DNA from: a virus
Reading direction: 5' to 3' (one strand)
Length of the DNA stretch: 64,000 bases
Virus record (IMG/VR): IMGVR_UViG_3300027777_000034
Span: 1-64,000 of that record
The notes under the pieces are model-generated. The model was not told the origin of the DNA, did no database searches, and saw nothing but the letters and a program-made list of their open reading frames with translations. A program made the translations under genes and the position numbers. Positions 7,381-14,383 of the stretch are shown in pieces (position 1 is the stretch's first letter; every line of letters begins with the position of its first letter).

Positions 7381-7452
7381 GGAGATATAGCTCAAAGGCA
7401 GAGCAAATTTCTCATAAAAATTTGGTTCTTGGTTCGAATCCAAGTATCTCCA
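7381..7452 (+). tRNA. tRNA with CAU anticodon (elongator Met or Ile2)
   Basis: A 72-nt cloverleaf folds cleanly: acceptor GGAGATA/TATCTCC, D arm GCTC/GAGC, anticodon arm AATTT/AAATT around CTCATAA (anticodon CAT), 5-nt variable loop, T arm CTTGG/CCAAG with TTCGAAT, discriminator A. Position 1-72 is paired, so it is not an initiator. Whether C34 is modified to lysidine, making it tRNA-Ile, cannot be read here. CCA is not encoded. It sits 7 nt after a stop codon and 2 nt before a promoter motif. Confidence 0.92.
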
Positions 7453-7453
7453 C

Positions 7454-7481
7454 TAAATAATTTACCCTGTCATGCGAATAA
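7454..7481 (+). promoter_or_regulatory. Two-part phage promoter-like motif
   Basis: TAAATA at 7454 and CGAATA at 7475, 21 nt apart, directly after the tRNA. It leads a 75-nt leader to the 7556 gene. Confidence 0.8.
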
Positions 7482-7555
7482 GTATATGTAAGTCTGGCAG
7501 ATATATAGATAAACTTTAGGCTTATATTAAAGGCACACTACAACAAGGAGATAAA

Positions 7556-7711
7556 ATGATTAATGAAAAAGAAATTGAGAATTTTGTAAAGTTAAACAGA
7601 TGGGATCTTGCTCATCTTGCCATTAAACAAAATGAGAATGAACTAGATAAGTTGCGTAAAGAAGTAAAGGCGTTGCGTGAACAATTACAATTACTTAAGG
7701 AGATCAAATGA
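7556..7711 (+). CDS. Coiled-coil protein, 51 aa
   Basis: ATG behind CAAGGAG. Residues 20-50 are a Lys/Glu/Leu heptad-like helix, probably a coiled coil. It ends in an ATGA overlap with the 28-aa gene that follows. Function unknown. Confidence 0.65.
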   Translation: MINEKEIENFVKLNRWDLAHLAIKQNENELDKLRKEVKALREQLQLLKEIK

Positions 7712-7794
7712 ACAAAGATGCAATGAATTTTATTCTAATATGTTCTTGTGTAATTGGTTTTATCAAAGGTATATTTCCAAGTAGAGGTGACTAA
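7708..7794 (+). CDS. 28-aa single-span micropeptide, copy 1
   Basis: Starts MNKDAM, has a hydrophobic span at about residues 7-22 and ends GIFPSRGD. A near-identical peptide is encoded at 11614-11700 with the same ATGA entry and TAATG exit. The repeated sequence and repeated layout argue that it is a real gene. It may be a small membrane peptide. Confidence 0.75.
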   Translation: MNKDAMNFILICSCVIGFIKGIFPSRGD

Positions 7795-8036
7795 TGACAA
7801 AATATAAAAAAAACGATGTGGTTGTTTGCAAAACAGCAGAGAATAACTTTGCTATTTACACTTTGGTCGAACCTTGGAAAGTTTATAAAAAATGGTTAGC
7901 AGTTGGAGCAGATAAGAATATTTATCGGGTACATGAAGATGATATTTTAGATAAAGATGATCGAGACAATGTTTTAGAGCTAACTAGTTATATTAAAGCG
8001 TTATCTGAATATTTATTTACAAGTAAAGTTTATTAA
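7794..8036 (+). CDS. Hypothetical protein, 80 aa
   Basis: Start shares its A with the previous stop. Basic beta-rich N-terminus (possible small barrel: KKNDVVVCK, then YTLVEPWKVYKKWLAVG) and a helical C-terminus. Function not recognised. Confidence 0.7.
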   Translation: MTKYKKNDVVVCKTAENNFAIYTLVEPWKVYKKWLAVGADKNIYRVHEDDILDKDDRDNVLELTSYIKALSEYLFTSKVY

Positions 8037-8048
8037 AGGAGAACAGCT

Positions 8049-8291
8049 ATGACACCAGAAGATATAGTAATTCAGAATCATCTTGATAAAATTATAAATA
8101 ATCCTAAAACATGGATTGTAAAAGACTTTAATCACACAAATATATATCTACATCTTGATGAGATTGATGTTTTAATTACTGCATTAAATCTATTAATTCA
8201 ACAGGAATCCACAGGGAAACAGCATGATTCCCGTAATGAACTACTTGAAAAGTTATCTGCACTAGAAGAAAGAGAAAGGAGTAGGAACTAA
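8049..8291 (+). CDS. Hypothetical helical protein, 80 aa
   Basis: AAAGGAG upstream. Long helices with a charged C-terminal end rich in Glu and Arg. TAATG junction with the next gene. Function not recognised. Confidence 0.7.
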   Translation: MTPEDIVIQNHLDKIINNPKTWIVKDFNHTNIYLHLDEIDVLITALNLLIQQESTGKQHDSRNELLEKLSALEERERSRN

Positions 8292-8551
8292 TGAAGTATA
8301 ATATTTTAGCAAATGGAGAGCTAGTAGCGACAATGCGTGGAGATTTTAAGGATGCAAAATCCCCAATTCTTTTAGACGATGAATCAACGCCATACAATGT
8401 GGGAGACTTTAGCCACAGACCAGTGCTTGCTGCTAATATGATTCTGTTATGGGAAAACTCGGTTAAGGGATCTCGCAGAGTATCCATACTCACAGATGAT
8501 GAAGGTGAGCGATTTGTACTGGCTGATATTAGTATAGTTGAGGGTGTATAA
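8291..8551 (+). CDS. Hypothetical protein, 86 aa
   Basis: Beta-rich small protein coupled to the previous gene through TAATG. Function not recognised. Confidence 0.7.
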   Translation: MKYNILANGELVATMRGDFKDAKSPILLDDESTPYNVGDFSHRPVLAANMILLWENSVKGSRRVSILTDDEGERFVLADISIVEGV

Positions 8552-8585
8552 AATAGGGATTTAAACTTTTTAAAGGAGATATAAA

Positions 8586-8846
8586 ATGACATCAATAGAA
8601 GATAAACCTGTTAAAGCTGGAAGAAAAGTAGTTGCCGATAGCACAATACTTTACAACTTATATAATATTGTAGATCGTGTAGAAAATACTATAAAAGAAT
8701 CAGTCATCAATGTTTATGCAGATAGATATCGTGTAAACATCTGGCAGGGAACAGACAATCCTTTCTTGCCAAAGGCTGGAACTATAGCTGCAAGCTACTT
8801 TATATCTGTTGATTCAAGCGGTAAAATAAAGATGTTCAACAACTAG
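8586..8846 (+). CDS. Hypothetical protein, 86 aa
   Basis: AAAGGAG at normal spacing. Mixed alpha/beta. Residues 40-80 have alternating strands (VNVYADRYRVNIWQG, then ISVDSSGKIKMF). Function not recognised. Confidence 0.7.
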   Translation: MTSIEDKPVKAGRKVVADSTILYNLYNIVDRVENTIKESVINVYADRYRVNIWQGTDNPFLPKAGTIAASYFISVDSSGKIKMFNN

Positions 8847-8857
8847 AAAGCAATCAG

Positions 8858-9091
8858 ATGAAAATAGATGAGGCAATTGCTATGCTTAATCAAGCAAAGG
8901 ATAGCGGATCAAAAGATGTTATCTTTGCTTTTTGGGAAGCTAAAGAATTTAATAGAAAAGCAAAGAAAACATTTACCAACAATATTGTTTGGTCAAACAT
9001 AGCTGATTACATACACGACAACATGGATTGGAAGTACATACATAATGAACTACAAAAAATGATAGATAAAATAAAAGTTAAAAATGAGTAA
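8858..9091 (+). CDS. Hypothetical protein, 77 aa
   Basis: Helical N-terminus starting MKIDEAIAML, Trp-rich middle and a Lys-rich end. Ribosome site is weak (CAATCAG). Its TAA stop (9089-9091) starts the next TAAATA half. Function not recognised. Confidence 0.7.
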   Translation: MKIDEAIAMLNQAKDSGSKDVIFAFWEAKEFNRKAKKTFTNNIVWSNIADYIHDNMDWKYIHNELQKMIDKIKVKNE

Positions 9092-9116
9092 ATATTTTCA
9101 TGTGACAAACGAATAA
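9089..9116 (+). promoter_or_regulatory. Two-part phage promoter-like motif overlapping a stop codon
   Basis: TAAATA at 9089 and CGAATA at 9110, 21 nt apart, 21 nt before the 9137 start codon. It leads a long module (9137-11302). Confidence 0.8.
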
Positions 9117-9136
9117 GTAATTAGAAAGGAGATAAA

Positions 9137-9340
9137 ATGATTTTTTGGGAAGAAGAAATCGTTGATCATATATGTTACATAACAGGAGCCACTAGAGATG
9201 TTGCCCATGCAATGGTAATGTCAAAAAGCTTTATATTCATACAAGGTTGGTCAATGGGCGAATCAGCATTAAATATAGCTAACAGGATTTTAAAGGAGTA
9301 TGTCGATGAAAAAATTAGAAAGTCAAAAACAATTGTTTGA
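9137..9340 (+). CDS. Hypothetical protein, 67 aa
   Basis: Helical small protein with UBA-like style spacing (ITGATRDVAHAMV), but this resemblance is weak. AAAGGAG upstream. It overlaps the next gene by 35 nt. Confidence 0.65.
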   Translation: MIFWEEEIVDHICYITGATRDVAHAMVMSKSFIFIQGWSMGESALNIANRILKEYVDEKIRKSKTIV

Positions 9341-9623
9341 AGATGTCTTTGCAGTAGAGCATATACATTCAAGCAAAAAGAAATTGGTTATTCGTACTGA
9401 TGTGTTTGAAGATGGTATTATTGTGCAAAAAGTATCTGCTAATTGCACGATGATTTACATCAATGACCTTGATTATATGGCTAAAGGCGATATTCTTGAT
9501 GGGAGCATTCAGATAATATTCTTTCCAATATCGCACAAAGAATTGGACAAAAGATTTAAATTACTTGCGGAATGTATTTCAAAAAAGGAGGAACTATGTG
9601 GTACGAAAACAGAGAAAATTTAG
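9306..9623 (+). CDS. Hypothetical protein, 105 aa
   Basis: The ATG at 9306 lies 7 nt from AAGGAG; the ATG at 9300 is too close. Mostly beta with one hydrophobic stretch (QIIFFPIS) that is too short for a membrane span. Function not recognised. Confidence 0.7.
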   Translation: MKKLESQKQLFEDVFAVEHIHSSKKKLVIRTDVFEDGIIVQKVSANCTMIYINDLDYMAKGDILDGSIQIIFFPISHKELDKRFKLLAECISKKEELCGTKTEKI

Positions 9624-9793
9624 TGGCTCTAGCCAATTACCTTAAGGATGATGGAGAGTGGCGAGATTATAGCACTAAAGAACATAAAGATGATCCTATC
9701 AAGCGAATGATCTACTTTTTATCTAAACCTTGGAAGTGGCAAGAAGAGTGGGAAATGTTTCAGAAAACCAAAACTTTTATTGGGAGGAATTAA
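9596..9793 (+). CDS. Hypothetical protein, 65 aa
   Basis: ATG behind AAGGAGG inside the previous gene. Trp-rich (six Trp) and highly charged. Function not recognised. Confidence 0.65.
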   Translation: MWYENRENLVALANYLKDDGEWRDYSTKEHKDDPIKRMIYFLSKPWKWQEEWEMFQKTKTFIGRN

Positions 9794-9796
9794 AAA

Positions 9797-10042
9797 ATGA
9801 CAGAAGAAACATCATACGAAGAATGTATAGCCCTACCAATAGGTATTGGAGATATGAAAATATATGAACTTTTTGACGGATTAGTTCTTAAGATGGATGC
9901 AAAAATGAAGTCTTCCTTAAACACTAAGGCAAACTACTTGGTTTGGAGCAATTATCAATTTTTGGGATTGTTCTTCACAAGCAAAGAAGTTTCTGCACAG
10001 CTTAACTCACAAGGAGAAAAACATGAAAAACAGAAGGATTAG
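9797..10042 (+). CDS. Hypothetical protein, 81 aa
   Basis: Acidic N-terminus followed by a mixed alpha/beta body. It overlaps the next gene by 20 nt. The ribosome site is a weak GGGAGG. Function not recognised. Confidence 0.65.
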   Translation: MTEETSYEECIALPIGIGDMKIYELFDGLVLKMDAKMKSSLNTKANYLVWSNYQFLGLFFTSKEVSAQLNSQGEKHEKQKD

Positions 10043-10358
10043 TATTACATCAAGCATTGTGAATGGCATTGAACAAATGCTAGAAAGCGATAGTATTGAT
10101 CAAAACAATTTTCAACCTATTTTAGAATGGGTTCAAAACATCAAAAGATTTCCAATGCAAAAATACTCAGACCTATTTTTTGCAAAAGGGCTGTTAGATA
10201 ATTTAAATCTTCTCAAGACTTTCTACTATCGTCATGTAGAGGAAAAGAATGGTCTTGTATATCATAAAAGCGTATTGGATGCGTTTATGTATATAGACAA
10301 AGTTAATGAAAAGTATGGGGAAGTAGCTCCAGTTGCTGCTGAAGTTGAACAAGAATAA
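10023..10358 (+). CDS. Hypothetical helical protein, 111 aa
   Basis: CAAGGAG upstream. Helical protein with a Val/Ala/Glu-rich tail. Function not recognised. Confidence 0.7.
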   Translation: MKNRRISITSSIVNGIEQMLESDSIDQNNFQPILEWVQNIKRFPMQKYSDLFFAKGLLDNLNLLKTFYYRHVEEKNGLVYHKSVLDAFMYIDKVNEKYGEVAPVAAEVEQE

Positions 10359-10390
10359 TGTGCGTCTTTTCTAAACTAGGAGGGTTTGTG

Positions 10391-10549
10391 ATGACGATGA
10401 GGATTTTAATATGCTTTGCTTCTATCTGTGCGTTTGGATGCGGAACGATAGAGCAGAGCGTTTCTACTAGCATTAGCCCATATGACAGTAGAGAAATAGA
10501 GAAGGTAAATGTAAGTTTTAAACATTGTTATGTTTTTCCAACAAGGTGA
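10391..10549 (+). CDS. Small lipoprotein, 52 aa
   Basis: AGGAGG (10378-10383) points to the ATG at 10391 rather than the frame opening at 10358. Residues 1-16 form a short signal peptide (MTMRILICFASICAFG) ending at a lipobox-like AFGC, so Cys17 would be lipidated and the rest (about 35 residues) exported. Small phage lipoproteins often act in superinfection exclusion or lysis; which one applies here cannot be told. Confidence 0.65.
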   Translation: MTMRILICFASICAFGCGTIEQSVSTSISPYDSREIEKVNVSFKHCYVFPTR

Positions 10550-10552
10550 TTT

Positions 10553-10810
10553 ATGCCAATAGAAAAAAATAAATTTATCTCTAGCGATACTGGATTGATA
10601 TATTCAATGTCTAAACCTAAATGGAAAAAGTATTTAAAACTAATGCTTGCCCATAAGTTATCTTTGTTAAAGAAAAAGCAATTACCAGCACCAGAAATAA
10701 AAAAGGAGGACATTAAATTAATTGCGTACAATGTATTTGATATTGATAGATTGAAGAATGATGACTGTATAGATACTGTGAAATCAGAACTTTTAAAACT
10801 AGGAAAATAA
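10553..10810 (+). CDS. Hypothetical basic protein, 85 aa
   Basis: Lys-rich, helical, with a PAPEIKKEDIK linker in the middle. Close behind the lipoprotein gene. Function not recognised. Confidence 0.65.
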   Translation: MPIEKNKFISSDTGLIYSMSKPKWKKYLKLMLAHKLSLLKKKQLPAPEIKKEDIKLIAYNVFDIDRLKNDDCIDTVKSELLKLGK

Positions 10811-10811
10811 A

Positions 10812-11033
10812 ATGAAAATGTATTTAGTTAATGGGTATAAAGATGCTACTATCAGAGCAGGATTTTTAGAAAAAGAGTGGACTAGTAAATCTGGAAAGAA
10901 ACTAGTAACACTTAAAATACTTGATCACTACAAGGAACATTCAACAGTTTTTAGAACATATCATCGTGATAAGTTATCTGTAATGAAAGTTCTTGATGTT
11001 GATGATGATTTATTAGCAAAGGAGAAAAAATGA
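10812..11033 (+). CDS. Hypothetical protein, 73 aa
   Basis: Beta-rich basic protein with an acidic end (DVDDD). ATGA overlap with the next gene. Function not recognised. Confidence 0.65.
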   Translation: MKMYLVNGYKDATIRAGFLEKEWTSKSGKKLVTLKILDHYKEHSTVFRTYHRDKLSVMKVLDVDDDLLAKEKK

Positions 11034-11302
11034 GCAATTTAAGCGGATGGAAACAAAACAGAAGCATTACACCAGAAGAGTTTGTAAAAGCTTTTACCGA
11101 AAATGATACCTATGAGGCAATTGCAACAAAGCTAAACATTAGCGTATCAGCAGTAAGGAACAGGGCTTATGCTTTAAAGCGATCTGGTGTTAACTTAAAT
11201 ACTAGTAAGAAGAAAGCCAGCGGTTCTTTTTTTGGCTCAAAAAAACTTGATGAAAAAAATGTTTTAGAGCTAAATAAAATCATCGATGACTCGAATAAGT
11301 AA
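11030..11302 (+). CDS. Helix-turn-helix DNA-binding protein, 90 aa
   Basis: Residues 16-55 read as a classic helix-turn-helix: TPEEFVKAF, then TYEAIATKLNIS-VSAVRNRAYALK, similar in shape to sigma region 4 or homeodomain-like regulators. A Lys/Ser tail follows. It is the last gene of the module starting at 9137 and the next promoter motif lies inside its 3' end. It could control phage transcription; no target can be named. Confidence 0.7.
   Translation: MSNLSGWKQNRSITPEEFVKAFTENDTYEAIATKLNISVSAVRNRAYALKRSGVNLNTSKKKASGSFFGSKKLDEKNVLELNKIIDDSNK
11271..11298 (+). promoter_or_regulatory. Two-part phage promoter-like motif inside a coding end
   Basis: TAAATA at 11271 and CGAATA at 11292, 21 nt apart, wholly inside the last codons of the helix-turn-helix gene, where they encode the LNKIIDDSNK end. 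Confidence 0.75.
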
Positions 11303-11317
11303 TTGTAATAATTGTAT

Positions 11318-11335
11318 GGGGCTAGCAATAGCCCC
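11318..11335 (+). promoter_or_regulatory. Leader hairpin with GCAA tetraloop
   Basis: GGGGCTA/TAGCCCC closes a GCAA (GNRA) tetraloop, followed by five A residues rather than U. Placed between the promoter motif and AAGGAGG of the 11357 gene. It looks like a 5'-end stabilising hairpin. Confidence 0.75.
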
Positions 11336-11356
11336 AAAAATACCAAGGAGGAACAA

Positions 11357-11617
11357 ATGGACTTCAAAAAGATTGCAAAAAAGAATGTTAAAGAGTTTAT
11401 TGAGTCAGTAGATCAGTTTCATTCATATGCGAGTAATTTGTTACATCTCTTGAAGAGTGTAAAATCATCCTTAAAAAACAATGAAACATGTTTTAATATT
11501 ATGGAAGTACAGTCTAATGTTGAAACATTAAATACTTTTATGGTTAACATGAATAGATTTTATGACAGAGTTGAATTTATTGAAGAACTACAATTCGAAA
11601 AAGAGTTTCAAAAATGA
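11357..11617 (+). CDS. Hypothetical helical protein, 86 aa
   Basis: AAGGAGG precedes the ATG at 11357; the frame from 11312 crosses the leader hairpin and is not used. Entirely helical, heptad-like pattern (possible coiled coil). ATGA overlap with the micropeptide gene. Function not recognised. Confidence 0.7.
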   Translation: MDFKKIAKKNVKEFIESVDQFHSYASNLLHLLKSVKSSLKNNETCFNIMEVQSNVETLNTFMVNMNRFYDRVEFIEELQFEKEFQK

Positions 11618-11700
11618 ACAAAGATGCAATGACTTTTATTCTGATATGTTCTATTATAATTGGTATTATTAAAGGCATATTTCCAAGCAATGGTGATTAA
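11614..11700 (+). CDS. 28-aa single-span micropeptide, copy 2
   Basis: Near-copy of the 7708-7794 peptide: same length, MNKDAM start, hydrophobic centre and GIFPSNGD end, 22 of 28 residues identical by eye. It again begins inside the previous gene's stop (ATGA) and ends in TAATG. DNA similarity is high as well. Confidence 0.75.
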   Translation: MNKDAMTFILICSIIIGIIKGIFPSNGD

Positions 11701-12293
11701 TGGCTTTTAGATATCAAACTTCTAATATTTTTTCTTATGAAAATATAGAACTTGTTGCACAAATAAAACTTAAATTTTATAGAAATCAAATGGATCAAGA
11801 TAATGTAATAATGGCAAATTATGAAGGTAAATTAGAATATTTTTATGCAAAAAATATATTTTCTGATGATAAAGATTTTGATATATATGATTACTTACAA
11901 TATTTGCCAATTATAAATGTTGAAAATTATACTGAATGTAAGGATATTTCAGAAATATGTTTAAATAGAAAAATGGGAACACTTGAAAGTTTTTTATATT
12001 ATAAAAAGTCTCAAGAAGAACTTTTTTCTACTTTTCCAGAAGTGACTACAACAACAAGTACAAGCACAACAACCACAACCGTTACAACAACGCCATGTCC
12101 AACAGGTGTATCAAGTAGAGTATATTACATAAATGCAACAAATATTTGTGCAGTTTGTGTAGCAACAAATGAATTTGTGTGCAGCCCATATGAAAATTAT
12201 AATTATGTAAATTGTTTAAATTCAGTAAATAGTATTAATAAAGGAAATACAAATTGTACAACAAGTCCAGAACCAACAACACCTATGCCTTAG
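11700..12293 (+). CDS. Thr-rich linker protein, possible virion surface protein
   Basis: A 197-aa protein with an N-terminal mixed domain (1-115), a Thr/Ser repeat tract (about 116-135) and a C-terminal domain with several Cys (CAVCVATNEFVC, then CLNS and C), ending in a Pro/Thr tail. Thr-rich spacers are common in structural phage or surface proteins and can carry O-glycans, which is notable given the many glycosyltransferases here. No family assigned. Confidence 0.65.
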   Translation: MAFRYQTSNIFSYENIELVAQIKLKFYRNQMDQDNVIMANYEGKLEYFYAKNIFSDDKDFDIYDYLQYLPIINVENYTECKDISEICLNRKMGTLESFLYYKKSQEELFSTFPEVTTTTSTSTTTTTVTTTPCPTGVSSRVYYINATNICAVCVATNEFVCSPYENYNYVNCLNSVNSINKGNTNCTTSPEPTTPMP

Positions 12294-12302
12294 ATATAAA
12301 AA

Positions 12303-12770
12303 TTATTGTTTAGCCATATATTCTTTGTGTTTTTTTTCAAATTCAATTATTTTATCTTTTGGCCCAACATATGTAAATTCCTCTTTTTTATAATGCCTTA
12401 TAAGGGTTAAAACATGATTTGAAAATAGTTTTAAAATCTTTTGTGCATCACTACTAAGTAAAGCATCTGGCCAAACTTCTTGGCCCATAAGCATTGCTAA
12501 ACCAAGATCATTATTTTCAGCAGTAACAGGATAAAACATGAGTCCAAGATTATTCGGCCTAATTTCTTCGCCACCAGGAATTAAGTTTAAAATGTACGCA
12601 CAAGACCAATCACGACATATGTTTGGCCTAGTGTCATACACACCACAACCACCATGATCTGCTCTATCTTTGCAATTGCAGAATGCTGGCTTGTTAAGTT
12701 CTCGAACTTCTAAGATGTTGCAACACACATCACAATTGCCACAGGTGTTTTCTACTTGTTTAAGTTCCAT
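12303..12770 (-). CDS. YkgJ-like Cys-cluster protein
   Basis: A 155-aa protein with the Cys pattern of the YkgJ/UPF0153 family at residues 9-60: CGNCDVCCNI, FCNC, GGCGVYDTRP and CRDWSC. Such proteins probably bind zinc or an Fe-S cluster; their role is unknown. A longer frame opens at 12824, but the Met at 12770 fits the start of the family. It is a lone reverse gene, divergent from the 12826 gene, and converges with the Thr-rich gene. Confidence 0.75.
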   Translation of the reverse strand: MELKQVENTCGNCDVCCNILEVRELNKPAFCNCKDRADHGGCGVYDTRPNICRDWSCAYILNLIPGGEEIRPNNLGLMFYPVTAENNDLGLAMLMGQEVWPDALLSSDAQKILKLFSNHVLTLIRHYKKEEFTYVGPKDKIIEFEKKHKEYMAKQ

Positions 12771-12825
12771 AATTAACCTTGTTTGAATTTGTTTAAAAGT
12801 ATAATATATATAAAAGGAGATCAAT

Positions 12826-13116
12826 ATGAAATGTTTTTTTTCAGCAATTAGTTTTATTTTACTGGTTTCTACATCAAATGCTCAACAGATTATGTATAAG
12901 CCATTGCAACAACAAGCTTATAGTTATAACAATTATAATAACTATAACAATGCTCAGAGATATTATCCAATTAATCCTATTCAGAAAACTCCAACTGGAT
13001 ATTTGTATTATCCATTGACTAATTTACCACCATTACAATCAAATGGATACACATTACAAAATACTCAACCGTATATTGGAATGTATTACTATAGTCCTAG
13101 TTTATGGTTACAATAA
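12826..13116 (+). CDS. Secreted Tyr/Asn/Gln-rich protein, 96 aa
   Basis: Residues 1-19 are a signal peptide (MKCFFSAISFILLVSTSNA) with cleavage before QQ. The mature part is low in complexity and rich in Tyr, Asn, Gln and Pro, including an NNYNNYNN tract. AAAGGAG precedes. The gap to the divergent gene holds a TATAAT-like box at 12801-12806. The product is exported by the host and may end in the envelope or outside. Confidence 0.7.
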   Translation: MKCFFSAISFILLVSTSNAQQIMYKPLQQQAYSYNNYNNYNNAQRYYPINPIQKTPTGYLYYPLTNLPPLQSNGYTLQNTQPYIGMYYYSPSLWLQ

Positions 13117-13863
13117 ATGTTTAACGAAGATGATTTAAATAAGTGGAAAAACTCAAAACCATTTAATCATTTAGTAATAGACAATTTTTTAGAAAACTCA
13201 TTGGCTATGCAAATAGCTGATGAGTTTCCTTCTATTAATGATGACTTTTGGTTTTATTACAACAATGCTGTTGAAGTTAAAAAAGCCTGTGATATGTGGT
13301 GTAAGTTCCCAAAATCAATATACAAAACAATATTTGAATTAACGAGCAAAGAATTTGTAGACTCTCTATCTAACTTAGTTGGTAAACAAGTTTGGGCAGA
13401 CTATGGGTTAAATGGCGGTGGTATACACGCTATGGGCAATTCTGGAAAATTAAACCCACATTTAGACTACAGCATACACCCAAAGCTTGGACTACAAAGA
13501 AAGATAAATTTAATAATATACTTAACAAAAAATTGGGATACCTCTTGGGGTGGAGCTATAGAGCTATGGTCACACGATGAAGAGAATAATAAACCAAAAC
13601 AGGTTGAAGTTAAAATAGATTCCACTTTTAATAGGGCTTTATTGTTTGATACAACTCAAAATTCATGGCATGGCATATCAGATCAAATCACATGTCCAAT
13701 CGACAAATCAAGAAATTCAATAGCAATATACTATGTTTGTGAGCCAGAGATTGGAAGCGAAGATAGGAATAAGGCTTTGTTTGCCCCAACAGAGGATCAA
13801 AAGGGCGATAAGTTAGTTGAAGAACTTATAAGACAAAGACTTTTGGGGAAATACAAAATATAG
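13117..13863 (+). CDS. 2OG-Fe(II) oxygenase (prolyl hydroxylase-like)
   Basis: A 248-aa protein with the double-stranded beta-helix oxygenase signature: H115-x-D117 (NPHLDYS), distal H185 (SWHGIS) and R199 (RNSIAIYY) for the 2-oxoglutarate carboxylate. The middle (RKINLIIYLT...WGGAIELW) is typical of the prolyl 4-hydroxylase-like phage proteins. It would hydroxylate a protein, nucleic acid or sugar using Fe(II), 2-oxoglutarate and O2. The start directly follows the previous stop. The substrate cannot be told. Confidence 0.85.
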   Translation: MFNEDDLNKWKNSKPFNHLVIDNFLENSLAMQIADEFPSINDDFWFYYNNAVEVKKACDMWCKFPKSIYKTIFELTSKEFVDSLSNLVGKQVWADYGLNGGGIHAMGNSGKLNPHLDYSIHPKLGLQRKINLIIYLTKNWDTSWGGAIELWSHDEENNKPKQVEVKIDSTFNRALLFDTTQNSWHGISDQITCPIDKSRNSIAIYYVCEPEIGSEDRNKALFAPTEDQKGDKLVEELIRQRLLGKYKI

Positions 13864-13890
13864 TAAATATTAATGTTACTTAAGCGAATA
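13864..13890 (+). promoter_or_regulatory. Two-part phage promoter-like motif
   Basis: TAAATA at 13864 (right after the TAG stop) and CGAATA at 13885, 21 nt apart, 40 nt upstream of the 13930 start. Confidence 0.75.
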
Positions 13891-13929
13891 GCTTTTTGTA
13901 CAAAACATTTACTTTTATAGGAGGATACA

Positions 13930-14331
13930 ATGGAATCAAAAGCACCAATCGAAATCAATGGAGAAAAATATCTGCTGTTTGCAAGCGAGAATGTTAAAAG
14001 ACTTTTAAGAAAGAATAAGGTTGCAGCAGTGACCATTCTTGAAGAGTTTATTAATAAACCATTCACAAAGCTTGGAACATCTAATATTAAAAGGATTGCA
14101 GAAACAAACTTAAACATCTTAAACATTCAAGCAACAGAGTTTGAGTCTCAAGAAGAAATCAAATGTTTTATATTGCACTGTGTTGGTAATTATACGCAAA
14201 TGCTGCCGATATATCCAAAGAAGTGGTCGGTAATGTTGGAATGTGGGCATAAAGCAATCTTTGATGAAACAGTTGACTACATCTGTAAAGATCATGTGGT
14301 CACATGTTTTAAGTGCAATAAAAATAATTAA
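13930..14331 (+). CDS. Zinc-binding-type hypothetical protein, 133 aa
   Basis: N-terminal 100 residues are helical and basic; the last 35 carry CGH, C-KDH and CFKC, a probable zinc site. TAGGAGG precedes. It stands between a promoter motif and the methyltransferase gene. No family assigned. Confidence 0.7.
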   Translation: MESKAPIEINGEKYLLFASENVKRLLRKNKVAAVTILEEFINKPFTKLGTSNIKRIAETNLNILNIQATEFESQEEIKCFILHCVGNYTQMLPIYPKKWSVMLECGHKAIFDETVDYICKDHVVTCFKCNKNN

Positions 14332-14343
14332 TGCTTTTTAATC

Positions 14344-14373
14344 TGTAAGAAAAACGCATACATATTTCTTACA
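14344..14373 (+). promoter_or_regulatory. 9-bp hairpin abutting the dcm ribosome site
   Basis: TGTAAGAAA (14344-14352) and TTTCTTACA (14365-14373) pair perfectly around a 12-nt loop. The 3' base of the stem is the first A of AAGGAGG, so the stem can modulate ribosome access to the methyltransferase gene. Confidence 0.65.
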
Positions 14374-14383
14374 AGGAGGTTTG

